Positions 17,903 to 26,078 of a stretch of 64,000 nucleotides of DNA are shown here, piece after piece. This DNA is from HGM04593 sp045646965 (GTDB lineage Bacteria; Bacteroidota; Bacteroidia; Bacteroidales; Bacteroidaceae): positions 1 to 64,000 of the forward strand of contig JAZRLR010000023.1 in the NCBI GenBank assembly GCA_045646965.1, given 5' to 3'. The position numbers and the translations under genes are program-made. The notes under the pieces are model-generated. The model searched no databases and was not told the DNA's origin. It worked only from the letters and a program-made list of their open reading frames with translations. Position 1 is the first letter of the stretch. Every line of letters begins with the position of its first letter.

Positions 17903-17932
17903 AGTTCAGCCCGCCAAATAGCGGGCTGAACT
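17903..17932 (-). terminator. Intrinsic terminator of bamD-rpoZ-DUF4293 operon
   Basis: AGTTCAGCCCGC and GCGGGCTGAACT, a perfect 12-bp stem with a 6-base loop, followed by TTGTTTGTG on the minus strand, 21 bases past the last stop. Confidence 0.85.
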
Positions 17933-17953
17933 ATATTATTATATAAGGAGTAA

Positions 17954-18427
17954 TCAGTCTCTCAATCTAAAGCCTGAAGCCTTGGCAAGAATTTGCGCCT
18001 CTGTGCGACGTGCCGACAAGAAACCCATCATATCAAGGATGAGCACCGTGAGCGGAATCATTACCGCAGCCTTGAGTTCGGCTACTGCGGTGTCGAGCAT
18101 AAGCAACAGGAAAAGGAGCAGCAGTATGTAGTAGCCCGCAAGCAAGAGCATAGAGAGAATTGAAGCTCTCTTCTGCAACTCGAAATTGCTGAAGAACGAC
18201 ACAAAAAGTGCAAAAAGATTGACCAGCGTCGCAACAATCAGCACCACGCCGAGCGCAGCCACTGCAGCTGTTGTAGTGCCGTCGGGGTTCAACATTGTGA
18301 AGTTACCCAAGGCATATATTGCACCATAGGGCTCCATAACATTGAGCACAGGCTTGCACATCGCCACGATGAGCAGTACCGCCGACAACAGATAATACAA
18401 CTGATAAAAACGATATTTCATAATCAA
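17954..18427 (-). CDS. DUF4293-like four-helix membrane protein
   Basis: 157 residues with four hydrophobic helices (about 8-25, 55-78, 93-115, 118-140). The N-terminus YRFYQLYYLLSAVLLIVAM and the location directly after the Rpb6-type subunit fit the Bacteroidota DUF4293 family. Function unknown. The start overlaps the upstream stop (ATGA), so the two are translationally coupled. Confidence 0.7.
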   Translation of the reverse strand: MIMKYRFYQLYYLLSAVLLIVAMCKPVLNVMEPYGAIYALGNFTMLNPDGTTTAAVAALGVVLIVATLVNLFALFVSFFSNFELQKRASILSMLLLAGYYILLLLFLLLMLDTAVAELKAAVMIPLTVLILDMMGFLSARRTEAQILAKASGFRLRD

Positions 18428-18759
18428 GCCTCCTCGGCAGCCTCTTTTGAAGGATCGCGGAAATAGACTTTACCCTCGAGGAACTCCTGCGCAGCGATGA
18501 GTGTAGGCTTGGGCAGACGCTCGTAGAAACGAGAAATCTCAATCTGCTCGTGGTTCTCAAACTGCTCTTCGAGGTTGTCGGCAGACGATGAGAACTCGTT
18601 GAGTTTCTTCAAGAGCTCGTCTTTCATCTCCGCAGCAATCTGGTTGGAGCGTTTACCGATAATTGCAACCGATTCGTAAACATTACCTGTTTCACCTACA
18701 AAATCCGCCATATTACGTGTTACGGTATTTGTGGGAGCGTTACTTTTTTTGTAATCCAT
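18424..18759 (-). CDS. rpoZ: Rpb6/omega-type RNA polymerase subunit
   Basis: 111 residues. NVYESVAIIGKRSNQIAAEMKDELLKKL corresponds to the conserved omega/Rpb6 core (normally Y..V.....RA.QI), and PTLIAAQEFLEGKVYF to the C-terminal helix. Omega wraps the beta-prime C-terminus and aids polymerase assembly. The Bacteroidota form is diverged from the proteobacterial one. It sits between bamD and a DUF4293 gene, the normal order in this phylum. Confidence 0.8.
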   Translation of the reverse strand: MDYKKSNAPTNTVTRNMADFVGETGNVYESVAIIGKRSNQIAAEMKDELLKKLNEFSSSADNLEEQFENHEQIEISRFYERLPKPTLIAAQEFLEGKVYFRDPSKEAAEEA

Positions 18760-18790
18760 TGTTATACTGTTTATTATTTAACTTTCTATT

Positions 18791-19603
18791 TTATTCTCCA
18801 ATTTTCTCCAAAGACTTTTTATAGTATGTCTCGGCCTCCTCGAGATACTTGCTTGTGGGGAATTCCGTCTTAAAGGCATAAAACTCGTCCACGGTCTCGC
18901 GGTAGCGCTCGGGCTGCAGTTCCTGCACGCTGTTACGCGCCATATAGTACCGCGCACGCAAGATAAGCATAGATATATCCTCACGCAATTTTGTGTAGGG
19001 GTAATCCTTCAACGCATTCTGCGCTGTGATTATGCAGGCCTTGTAGTTATTTCCCGCATAAGCCATATAATCGCCGAGGTCATAATAAAGCTTTGCCGAC
19101 AGATAGTCCTTCATCACCAGCACATCGTGCATTTCGAACATCATCTCCTGTGCCTCCTTTGAATAGGGGCTTGCAGGATAATACTCCATAAAAAGCTGCA
19201 ATTCTTCTATGGCGGTGTAAGTATCTGTCTGGTCGAGCTCGGGCTCTGTTATATTCTTGTACAAAGACTTTCCCGAATAGAAACGTGCGAGCTCGGCATA
19301 ATAACCGCGGGGATAGTTATTGTAGCAGGTCTTGAAACACTGCGCCGCTGTCACATAATCGCCCGACTCGTAATAGCACATTCCAAGGATGAACATAGAT
19401 TCCTCGGCTTTGTCGCTACCCTTGAACATAGCCACTATACCCTCTATGAGCGCCGACGATTTTGCGTAATCGCCAAGCAGGTACAATGCCTTTGCTTCTT
19501 CGTATTTATACTCCACATCGCTCAATTTCAGCACCTTGGTGTAAGATGAGCAGGAAGTGAAAGCCAGAAAGCCAATTAATATTATGTAGAAAAATCTTTT
19601 CAT
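18791..19603 (-). CDS. bamD: Outer membrane assembly lipoprotein BamD
   Basis: 270 residues from the Met at 19603 (MKRFFYIILIGFLAFTSC); the Met at 19648 lies 15 codons upstream with unconserved sequence. Lipobox LAFTSC. The mature protein has five TPR-like helix pairs, e.g. YEEAKALYLLGDYAKSSALIEGI and YYESGDYVTAAQCFKTCYNNYP, with ELQLFMEYYPASPYSKEA typical of BamD/YfiO. BamD with BamA inserts beta-barrel proteins into the outer membrane. Own promoter at 19666. Confidence 0.93.
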   Translation of the reverse strand: MKRFFYIILIGFLAFTSCSSYTKVLKLSDVEYKYEEAKALYLLGDYAKSSALIEGIVAMFKGSDKAEESMFILGMCYYESGDYVTAAQCFKTCYNNYPRGYYAELARFYSGKSLYKNITEPELDQTDTYTAIEELQLFMEYYPASPYSKEAQEMMFEMHDVLVMKDYLSAKLYYDLGDYMAYAGNNYKACIITAQNALKDYPYTKLREDISMLILRARYYMARNSVQELQPERYRETVDEFYAFKTEFPTSKYLEEAETYYKKSLEKIGE

Positions 19604-19665
19604 ATAAAAATATAAATGCGCCACCGATGCACGGCAAGCCGCGCCCAATAATCACAAATTGCCTG

Positions 19666-19696
19666 CAAAGATAGTAAATTTCACAAAGAAACGCAA
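19666..19696 (-). promoter_or_regulatory. Promoter of bamD
   Basis: TATCTTTG (19666-19673) on the minus strand with a TTG about 20 bases upstream, followed by GCAGG. It is the same -7 sequence as at thrS, mtaB and the RsmI-family gene, but with no repeat attached. Confidence 0.6.
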
Positions 19697-19832
19697 CGAA
19701 AACATTGTTATAATTTATTATAAAAAAGCAAATAATTCAAAAAAGAAACGCCACCCGAAGCCCGTCGTGCAAAAAAGTGACAAAAAGCCGCTACACGCAA
19801 AAGATTGTGGCTGTTTATATAGTTTTTTATGC

Positions 19833-19840
19833 TATATTCG
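19833..19840 (+). promoter_or_regulatory. -7 box (TATATTCG) of uvrB
   Basis: TATATTCG ends 23 bases before the uvrB start. No LexA-like operator could be identified. Confidence 0.45.
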
Positions 19841-19863
19841 CGAAAAATTAAAGCGGCTCTATT

Positions 19864-21885
19864 ATGAAATTCAAATTAGAATCGGAATACAAACCTATGG
19901 GCGACCAGCCCGAAGCTATCGCTCAACTTGTCGAGGGGATAAAAGCAGGCACACCCGCGCAGACACTCCTCGGAGTCACAGGCTCGGGAAAGACCTTTAC
20001 AATTGCAAACGTGATAAAGGAGATAAACCGCCCCACCCTCATCTTGAGCCACAACAAAACCCTTGCGGCACAGCTCTACAACGAGTTCAAGAGTTTCTTC
20101 CCTCATAACGCCGTGGAGTACTATGTGTCCTACTACGACTACTACCAGCCCGAGGCTTATATACCCTCGAGCGACACATACATCGAGAAAGACCTTGCGA
20201 TAAACGACGAGATAGACAAGCTGCGTCTGTCGGCCACATCGGCGCTTCTGTCGGGACGCAAGGATGTGGTGGTAATCTCATCGGTGTCGTGCATATATGG
20301 TATGGGAAACCCCTCCGATTTCTATAACAACGTAATAGAGATACGCGTCGGCGAGAAGCTCGACCGCAATGTATTTCTGCGCAAGCTCGTGAGCAGCCTC
20401 TACACACGCAACGACATCGACCTCAACCGCGGAAATTTCCGTGTAAAAGGCGACACGGTAGATGTAAGCCTCGCCTACAGCGACCACGTTCTGCGCATCA
20501 CTTTCTGGGACGACGACATCGAGAGCATCGAGGAGATTGACGGCGACACAGGAGCACGTCTCACAACATTCGACGACTACAAGATTTACCCCGCAAACCT
20601 CTTTATGACCACAAAGGAGAGCACCGAGCGAGCCATAAAAGAGATTGAGAAAGACCTCATTGAGCGCGAGGAATATTTCCGCGAGATAGGCAAGCCGTTA
20701 GAGGCAAAACGCCTGCACGAGCGCGTCACCTACGACACCGAGATGCTGCGCGAGCTCGGGCACTGCTCGGGAATTGAGAATTACTCGCGCTACTTCGACG
20801 GACGCGAACCGGGCACCCGCCCATACTGTCTGCTCGACTTTTTCCCCAACGATTTCCTGCTGATTATAGACGAGAGCCACGTCAGTGTGCCACAGATACA
20901 CGCAATGTACGGCGGCGACCGCGCACGCAAAAACAACCTTGTGGAATATGGATTCCGCCTGCCCGCAGCGTTCGACAACCGCCCGCTCAAGTTCGAGGAG
21001 TTCACACAGCTCACGCATCAGGTTATATATGTGAGCGCAACCCCTGCCAACTACGAGCTCGAGCAGAGCGAAGGCATTGTGGTGGAGCAGATTATACGCC
21101 CCACAGGCCTGCTCGACCCCCGCATCGAGGTGCGCCCGCTTGCCAATCAGGTAGACGACGTAATGGAGGAGATACAGTTGCGCGTGGAGCGCGAAGAGCG
21201 CGTGCTTGTCACCACCCTCACAAAGCGTATGGCCGAGGAACTCACCGACTATCTGTTAAAGAACGGCGTGCGCTGCAACTACATACACAGCGACGTGGAG
21301 ACACTCGACCGCATACAGATTATGACCGACCTGCGCGAAGGACTTTACGATGTACTCATAGGTGTAAACCTGCTGCGTGAGGGACTCGACCTGCCCGAGG
21401 TTTCACTCGTGGCCGTGTTAAATGCCGACACAGAGGGTTTCCTGCGCGACCACCGCTCCCTCACACAGACAGCCGGACGCGCCGCCCGCAATGTGAACGG
21501 CCTTGTAATCTTCTATGCCAATAAGATTACGCAGAGTATGCAAAAGACCATCGACGAGACCAACCGCCGACGCGAGAAGCAGATGGCATTCAACACACTG
21601 CACGGCATCACCCCCACCCCCATCAAAAAAGAGATAAGCAACGCCCTCATACAGGAAAGAAAAGAGGAAACCCGCCTGCCCAAGATGTACTCCGAAGAGA
21701 CCGTCACTACAGCCGTTGCGTGCGACCCCATCGTGGAGTATATGAGCGCCGAGCAGTTGAAGAAAAGCATCGAACGCACCCGTCGCCTTATGCAGGAGGC
21801 CGCCGACAAACTGGAATTTGTGGAGGCCGCACAATACCGCGACGAGATGTTCAAGCTGCAGGAGCTGCTCAAGAAAAAAGAATGA
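19864..21885 (+). CDS. uvrB: Excinuclease ABC subunit B
   Basis: 673 residues, full length. Walker A GVTGSGKT at residues 37-44. The beta-hairpin segment YYDYYQPEAYIPSSDTYIEKD inserts between DNA strands. IIDESHV is the helicase motif II, VSATPANYEL motif III, and QTAGRAARNVNG motif VI. The C-terminal UVR domain (about 633-673) binds UvrC. It verifies lesions handed over by UvrA in nucleotide excision repair. Monocistronic by position: the neighbours are on the other strand. Confidence 0.98.
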   Translation: MKFKLESEYKPMGDQPEAIAQLVEGIKAGTPAQTLLGVTGSGKTFTIANVIKEINRPTLILSHNKTLAAQLYNEFKSFFPHNAVEYYVSYYDYYQPEAYIPSSDTYIEKDLAINDEIDKLRLSATSALLSGRKDVVVISSVSCIYGMGNPSDFYNNVIEIRVGEKLDRNVFLRKLVSSLYTRNDIDLNRGNFRVKGDTVDVSLAYSDHVLRITFWDDDIESIEEIDGDTGARLTTFDDYKIYPANLFMTTKESTERAIKEIEKDLIEREEYFREIGKPLEAKRLHERVTYDTEMLRELGHCSGIENYSRYFDGREPGTRPYCLLDFFPNDFLLIIDESHVSVPQIHAMYGGDRARKNNLVEYGFRLPAAFDNRPLKFEEFTQLTHQVIYVSATPANYELEQSEGIVVEQIIRPTGLLDPRIEVRPLANQVDDVMEEIQLRVEREERVLVTTLTKRMAEELTDYLLKNGVRCNYIHSDVETLDRIQIMTDLREGLYDVLIGVNLLREGLDLPEVSLVAVLNADTEGFLRDHRSLTQTAGRAARNVNGLVIFYANKITQSMQKTIDETNRRREKQMAFNTLHGITPTPIKKEISNALIQERKEETRLPKMYSEETVTTAVACDPIVEYMSAEQLKKSIERTRRLMQEAADKLEFVEAAQYRDEMFKLQELLKKKE

Positions 21886-21895
21886 GCAAGTTTTT

Positions 21896-22600
21896 TTATT
21901 TATAAATCAAAAAGATACAAGGTATTTTAGAGAGGTCGGGCACACGATTTTTCCACTCTTTCACGGTGCGTGTACGCACATACTCGTCGGGACAGGTGAG
22001 ATTGGCCGCAATGCACAATTTAGTCTGCGGACGACAATTCTTTAGAATATCCTCTACCATTTTGCCGTTGCGATAGGGAGTTTCGATAAACAGCTGTGTC
22101 TGGTCTTCGCCATATACACGCTGCTCAAGCTGACGCAGTTTCTTCGCTCTCTCCTCGGGTTTTATGGGAAGATAACCGTGGAAGGCGAAGCTCTGCCCGT
22201 TGAACCCCGACGCCATAACAGAGAGGATTATGCTCGAGGGCCCCACAAGAGGCACCACCTTCAGCCCTTTGCGCTGCGCTATGGCAACGACATCAGCACC
22301 GGGGTCGGCCACGGCAGGACAGCCCGCCTCCGAGATTACCCCCATAGGCTTACCCTCCTGCAAAGGACGCAGAAAACCCGCAATATCGGCAGGCGAAGTG
22401 TGTTTATTAAGTTCAAAGAACTGCGAGCCGTCAATGTCGAACTGCGCATCCACGGCACGCAAGAAACGACGCGCCGAGCGCACATCCTCCACAATAAAAT
22501 GTCGTATACCCGAGATTATTTCACTGTTATACTGCGGCAGGACATTGCCCAAAGGGGTGTCGCCCAACGTAACGGGCAAAAGATATAATGCGGTCTCCAT
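21896..22600 (-). CDS. RsmI-family tetrapyrrole-methylase-fold methyltransferase
   Basis: 234 residues from METALYLLPVTLGDTPLGNV at 22600; the frame runs 21 codons further upstream into the repeat, which is not coding. EGKPMGVISEAGCPAVADPG is the conserved substrate-site loop, VVPLVGPSSIILSVMASGFNG the SAM-site segment, and TQLFIETPYRN a further family motif. RsmI methylates the 2'-O of C1402 in 16S rRNA. The N-terminus differs from classical RsmI (LYVVATPIGN), and many Bacteroidota carry two paralogs; this looks like the second, so the exact target is uncertain. Confidence 0.8.
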   Translation of the reverse strand: METALYLLPVTLGDTPLGNVLPQYNSEIISGIRHFIVEDVRSARRFLRAVDAQFDIDGSQFFELNKHTSPADIAGFLRPLQEGKPMGVISEAGCPAVADPGADVVAIAQRKGLKVVPLVGPSSIILSVMASGFNGQSFAFHGYLPIKPEERAKKLRQLEQRVYGEDQTQLFIETPYRNGKMVEDILKNCRPQTKLCIAANLTCPDEYVRTRTVKEWKNRVPDLSKIPCIFLIYK

Positions 22601-22616
22601 AGTTCTTAAATTTATG

Positions 22617-22624
22617 CAAAGATA
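22617..22624 (-). promoter_or_regulatory. -7 box (TATCTTTG) of the RsmI-family gene
   Basis: TATCTTTGCAT on the minus strand, 17 bases before the start codon. The sequence upstream of it, including any -33 element, belongs to the hairpin repeat. Confidence 0.55.
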
Positions 22625-22842
22625 GTCACAAACGAGCGAGAAATGCGAAACTTGTTTCAGCATTTTTTACAGCGAGTGCAGAATATCTTCGAGCGAAACT
22701 CAAAGATAGTCACAAACGAGCGAGAAATATCAAGCTTGCTTGAATATTTTTCAAAGCGACGACGCGAAATGAGCGTCGTTTGCGACGACGGGAGGTTTAT
22801 CTCCCCAAAGGAGTGCCGCTTGCGGCTTAAGTATATTTATTT
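22617..22842. repeat. Interspersed hairpin repeat, copy 2
   Basis: Two units (first hairpin AAATGCGAAAC/GTTTCAGCATTT, then AAATATCAAGC/GCTTGAATATTT) followed by the core at 22757-22834. Orientation is the same as copy 1. The right end is cut short: after GGCTTAAGTATA the sequence diverges and the closing AAAGATA is missing. It fills the gap between the methylase promoter and the 3' end of the glycosyltransferase gene. Confidence 0.9.
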
Positions 22843-22873
22843 GTTTTGTACAAAAAGCCTCCTCGTCGGCACA

Positions 22874-23899
22874 TCAGCGTTTGGCTGCGGGCAGTTGCGA
22901 GAAACGGCTGCGACGACACATATAATATTGCCACAGAAGCGAGAAAGAGGCCACGCCCTGCGGCACAGCGGTTGTCTTCTGCAAATTCTCGGCACGCAAG
23001 GGGGCAAACTCCGCTTTCATCTGCGCAAAGTGACGTCGCGCCTTGAGCACCGCCTTAAAGTCGCCCACGGCACCCGTGAGCAGGAATTTCGCCGCCGCTA
23101 CATAGTCGAGCAGGCGACGCACGCGCATCACGCGACGCAACTCCTTGTCGGGCAGGTTCTTATATAACAAAAGCAGGTTATTTCTAAAATTGAGATAAGT
23201 CTTTCGCGGGTTGCTTTTATTGAGCGTTCCACCTCCGACGTGATACACCACACTCGCAGGCACGGCCATCACCACACCTCCGCGTGCATTTATACGCCAG
23301 CAGAGGTCAATCTCCTCCATATGAGCAAAGAAACGTCCGTCGAGGCCGCCCACCGCCCAAAAAACCGAGCGACGCACCATAAGAGCGGCACCCGTAGCCC
23401 AAAAAACCCTGCAAGGAGTGTCGTACTGTCCCTCGTCGAGCTCCACGGTATCAAATATGCGACCGCGGCAATAGGGATAACCATATCGGTCTATATACCC
23501 GCCCGCTGCACCTGCATATTCAAAATATTTTTTATTGCACTGCGAGAGAATCTTCGGCTGACAGGCTGCCAGGCCCGCGTCGTCCTGCATCGCGGCAAGC
23601 ATCGGAGCTATCCACTCCGGAGTAACCTCCACATCGGAGTTCAGCAGAATATAAAACTCCGCATCCACCTGCGCAAGAGCTCGGTTATACCCCTCGGCAA
23701 AGCCGAAATTATCGCCAAGTTCAATGAGTTCCACCTGCGGGAAGCTGCTGCGCACAAATGCCACGGAGCCGTCGGTCGAGCCGTTGTCGGCCACAATAAC
23801 CCTCGCCTCGGGAGAGTGTGCCACCACCGAGGGCAGAAAACGCCCGAGCATCTGCTCGCCGTTGTAATTCAGAATGACAACCGCAACGTTCCTCTCCAT
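22874..23899 (-). CDS. Family 2 glycosyltransferase
   Basis: 341 residues. The GT-A nucleotide-binding start is VAVVILNYNGEQMLGRFLPSV. VIVADNGSTDGSVAF gives the first acidic motif, YILLNSDVEVTPEW the metal-binding region (NSDVE in place of DxD), and GGLDGRFFAHMEEIDLCWRINARGG the acceptor-side ED motif. The last 100 residues are basic and helical and may sit on the membrane. It resembles rhamnosyl- or other surface-polysaccharide transferases. Only 2 bases separate it from mtaB, so it is co-transcribed with a tRNA-modification gene, an odd but recurrent pairing. Confidence 0.88.
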   Translation of the reverse strand: MERNVAVVILNYNGEQMLGRFLPSVVAHSPEARVIVADNGSTDGSVAFVRSSFPQVELIELGDNFGFAEGYNRALAQVDAEFYILLNSDVEVTPEWIAPMLAAMQDDAGLAACQPKILSQCNKKYFEYAGAAGGYIDRYGYPYCRGRIFDTVELDEGQYDTPCRVFWATGAALMVRRSVFWAVGGLDGRFFAHMEEIDLCWRINARGGVVMAVPASVVYHVGGGTLNKSNPRKTYLNFRNNLLLLYKNLPDKELRRVMRVRRLLDYVAAAKFLLTGAVGDFKAVLKARRHFAQMKAEFAPLRAENLQKTTAVPQGVASFSLLWQYYMCRRSRFSQLPAAKR

Positions 23900-23901
23900 A
23901 A

Positions 23902-25248
23902 TTATTCCACCGATAAGATTTCCTCGACCGACAACGCCGACTTATCCTCGTTAAAACCGCCGAGACGCACACGCACCAAGCGGTTCACAAGCGCAGAATC
24001 GGCCGCGGTCTCCACACGGATATAGTTATCGGTGAAACCACCCATAGGCATACCCGAGCGAGGTTTCTCAAAGAGCACGACAGCCTCGCGCCCTATATAT
24101 CGTTCATAAAAAGCGATGCGTTTCTCCTCGGAAAGGTCGATGAGCAGACGACTGCGGCGATGCTTCTCGGCAGGAGCCACCGCACCCTCAATCTTCAAGG
24201 CCTGTGTGCCCGGCCTCTCGGAGTAACTGAATACGTGGAGCTGCGAAATATCGAGCCCTTTTATAAAGTTATACGCCTTCTCAAAGAGTTCCTCACTCTC
24301 ACCGCGTGTGCCCACAATCACATCCACGCCAATGAAAGCATCGGGCAACACAGCACGCACCTTGGCAATCTTCTCGGCAAAGAAAGCCGTGTCGTAACGA
24401 CGGTGCATAAGTTTGAGCACCTCGTCGCTGCCCGCTTGCAGCGGTATGTGCAAGTGCGGCATAAAGCTGCGCGACGTAGCCATATAATCAATTATCTCGT
24501 CGGTGATAAGATTGGGTTCTATCGACGAGATGCGATAGCGAGCAATGCCCTCCACCCCGTCGAGAGCCTTCACAAGCGACACAAAGCTGTCACCCGTAGA
24601 CTTTCCGAAATCACCTATATTAACGCCCGTGATAACAATCTCGCGACCACCCTCGGCAGCAGCTTTTCGTGCCTGTGCCACAAGTTCCTCTATGCGGGGG
24701 TTACGGCTGCGTCCGCGGGCAAAGGGGATAGTACAATAGGTGCAGAAATAGTCGCAACCATCCTGTACTTTAAGGAAATAACGTGTGCGGTCGCCGCGCG
24801 AGCAGGAGTGCACGAAACTACGCACATCCTTTGAAGGACAGGCAAACCACTCGCCGCCCTCGGTTCTCTTCTCGAGCTTGCCGAGGTGCTCGAGCACAGC
24901 GCCCTTCTTGTCGATGCCAAGCACCACGTTCACACCCGGTTCCTGCGCAAGTTTCTCGGGCGACAACTGCGCATAACAGCCTGTAACCACAATGTAAGCA
25001 CCCTCGTGCTGTCGCGCCAGCTTATGTATGGCCTGACGGCACTTTTTCTCGGCCTCCTGTGTTACAGCACAGCTGTTTATTATACAAATATCAGCTTTCT
25101 CTCCACGCTTTGCGGTGCGTATACCCGCCTCCTGCAATGTGCGTTCAATCGTTGCCGTCTCCGAAAAGTTCAACTTGCACCCCAGCGTGTAGTACACCGC
25201 TGTTTTGTCCTTATATATACTTTTGTCAATCATCTTTTTCTGTGGCAT
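23902..25248 (-). CDS. mtaB: tRNA t6A37 methylthiotransferase MtaB
   Basis: 448 residues. An N-terminal UPF0004 domain holds three Cys for one 4Fe-4S cluster (YTLGCKLNFSE, NSCAVTQEAEKKCRQ, VTGCYAQL). The radical SAM domain has CDYFCTYCTIPFARG (CxxxCxxC) for the second cluster, and a C-terminal TRAM domain binds tRNA. It converts t6A37 to ms2t6A37 in ANN-decoding tRNAs. NSCAVT and GCDYFCTYC favour MtaB over MiaB or RimO. An internal Met five codons in is an alternative start. Confidence 0.93.
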   Translation of the reverse strand: MPQKKMIDKSIYKDKTAVYYTLGCKLNFSETATIERTLQEAGIRTAKRGEKADICIINSCAVTQEAEKKCRQAIHKLARQHEGAYIVVTGCYAQLSPEKLAQEPGVNVVLGIDKKGAVLEHLGKLEKRTEGGEWFACPSKDVRSFVHSCSRGDRTRYFLKVQDGCDYFCTYCTIPFARGRSRNPRIEELVAQARKAAAEGGREIVITGVNIGDFGKSTGDSFVSLVKALDGVEGIARYRISSIEPNLITDEIIDYMATSRSFMPHLHIPLQAGSDEVLKLMHRRYDTAFFAEKIAKVRAVLPDAFIGVDVIVGTRGESEELFEKAYNFIKGLDISQLHVFSYSERPGTQALKIEGAVAPAEKHRRSRLLIDLSEEKRIAFYERYIGREAVVLFEKPRSGMPMGGFTDNYIRVETAADSALVNRLVRVRLGGFNEDKSALSVEEILSVE

Positions 25249-25307
25249 TGCAGCCTCTTAATTTTCCAAATGTGGCGTCGGGCGACAGACAGCCTCTCGC
25301 ACCTATG

Positions 25308-25315
25308 CAAAGATA
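25308..25315 (-). promoter_or_regulatory. -7 box (TATCTTTG) of mtaB
   Basis: TATCTTTGCAT on the minus strand, about 60 bases before the mtaB start, at the left edge of repeat copy 3. Same arrangement as at thrS and the RsmI-family gene. Confidence 0.55.
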
Positions 25316-25465
25316 GTAACAAACGAGCGAGAAATATCAAGCTTGCTTGAATATTTTTCAAAGCGACGACGCGAAATGAGCGTCGTTTGCGACGACGGGA
25401 GGTTTATCTCCCCAAAGGAGTGCCGCTTGCGGCTTAAGTGTATCTTCGAGCGAAGCTCAAAGATA
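25308..25465. repeat. Interspersed hairpin repeat, copy 3
   Basis: One complete unit, AAAGATAGTAAC to AAAGATAGCAAG, with the AAATATCAAGC hairpin, the core at 25364-25440 and a closing TATCTTCGAG/CTCAAAGATA hairpin. It is the cleanest copy for defining the element (about 155 bases). Its right edge is the left border of the AT-rich restriction-modification island. Confidence 0.9.
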
Positions 25466-25905
25466 GCAAGAACTTGCGTAAAAATGGCAGGATGAGGGCG
25501 AAATTTGATAAGTGATTGGTACATATACATTTTGTGTTACCTCACCATATTGTTAATTTCGGCAGAAATAGCCGTATATGGTGGGTATTAGAGAAAGAAT
25601 TGCTACCTATCCGTTACCTTTTTATAGAAGGGAAAGTTGGTAGAAACAGCATCTTTAATCTCTTGCACATACCCTGTCACAGCCACAAAGAACACTTGTT
25701 TTATCTATCATTGCACTGACAAAGGTAATCATTTTTTCTCGTTGGAAGAATAATACGGGAATGAGATTAAGTATCAAGTACTTGTTACCTTGTGGAAAAT
25801 CATAATTTATGGAAAAGAAGAAATTAGTTAAAAGAGCAACAAATTCTCCTAAAACAATCCCTCTAAACATTCTAAAACTATATATGTCCAAGGGGATGTT
25901 CTAAC

Positions 25906-25950
25906 ACGAAACAAGCGGTATCTGACCAACAAGTCATTTACCGCTTTCGT
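25906..25950. promoter_or_regulatory. Long inverted repeat upstream of the methyltransferase gene
   Basis: ACGAA..AAGCGGTA at 25906-25920 pairs with TACCGCTTTCGT at 25939-25950, with inner TGAC/GTCA pairing as well. It lies about 60 bases upstream of the -7 box at 26008. It could be an operator, or a terminator for a lost upstream gene; there is no U-tract. Confidence 0.45.
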
Positions 25951-26007
25951 ATTATTATGTGTCAATAATATTGTATACACTTTTACAAGAGAATTGAATA
26001 TTTTCAG

Positions 26008-26015
26008 TATCTTTG
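26008..26015 (+). promoter_or_regulatory. -7 box (TATCTTTG) of the restriction-modification operon
   Basis: TATCTTTG on the plus strand, 63 bases before the methyltransferase start. Upstream is AT-rich with no clear -33. Confidence 0.5.
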
Positions 26016-26078
26016 TATGATAATTTAGGGGTATTGTGCAATTTGGCGGAATAATAGATTATTGACAAACGAAATCCG

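Larger units (their letters stand above)
25466..26078. other. AT-rich leader region of the restriction-modification island
   Basis: About 610 bases with no gene I can support; the short frames are AT-rich and have no recognisable motif or consistent start. Two features stand out: an inverted repeat at 25906-25950 and the promoter at 26008. No controller (C) protein gene is seen. Confidence 0.6.

Noticed and set aside
16776..17921. 381-codon plus-strand open frame.
   Set aside because: Antisense to the DsbA-family gene and crosses the bcp upstream region; low-complexity His/Arg-rich translation.
25516..25891. Two short open frames (67 and 78 codons) in the AT-rich leader of the island, considered as a controller protein or antitoxin.
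   Set aside because: No helix-turn-helix or other motif, opposite strands overlapping, no start context.
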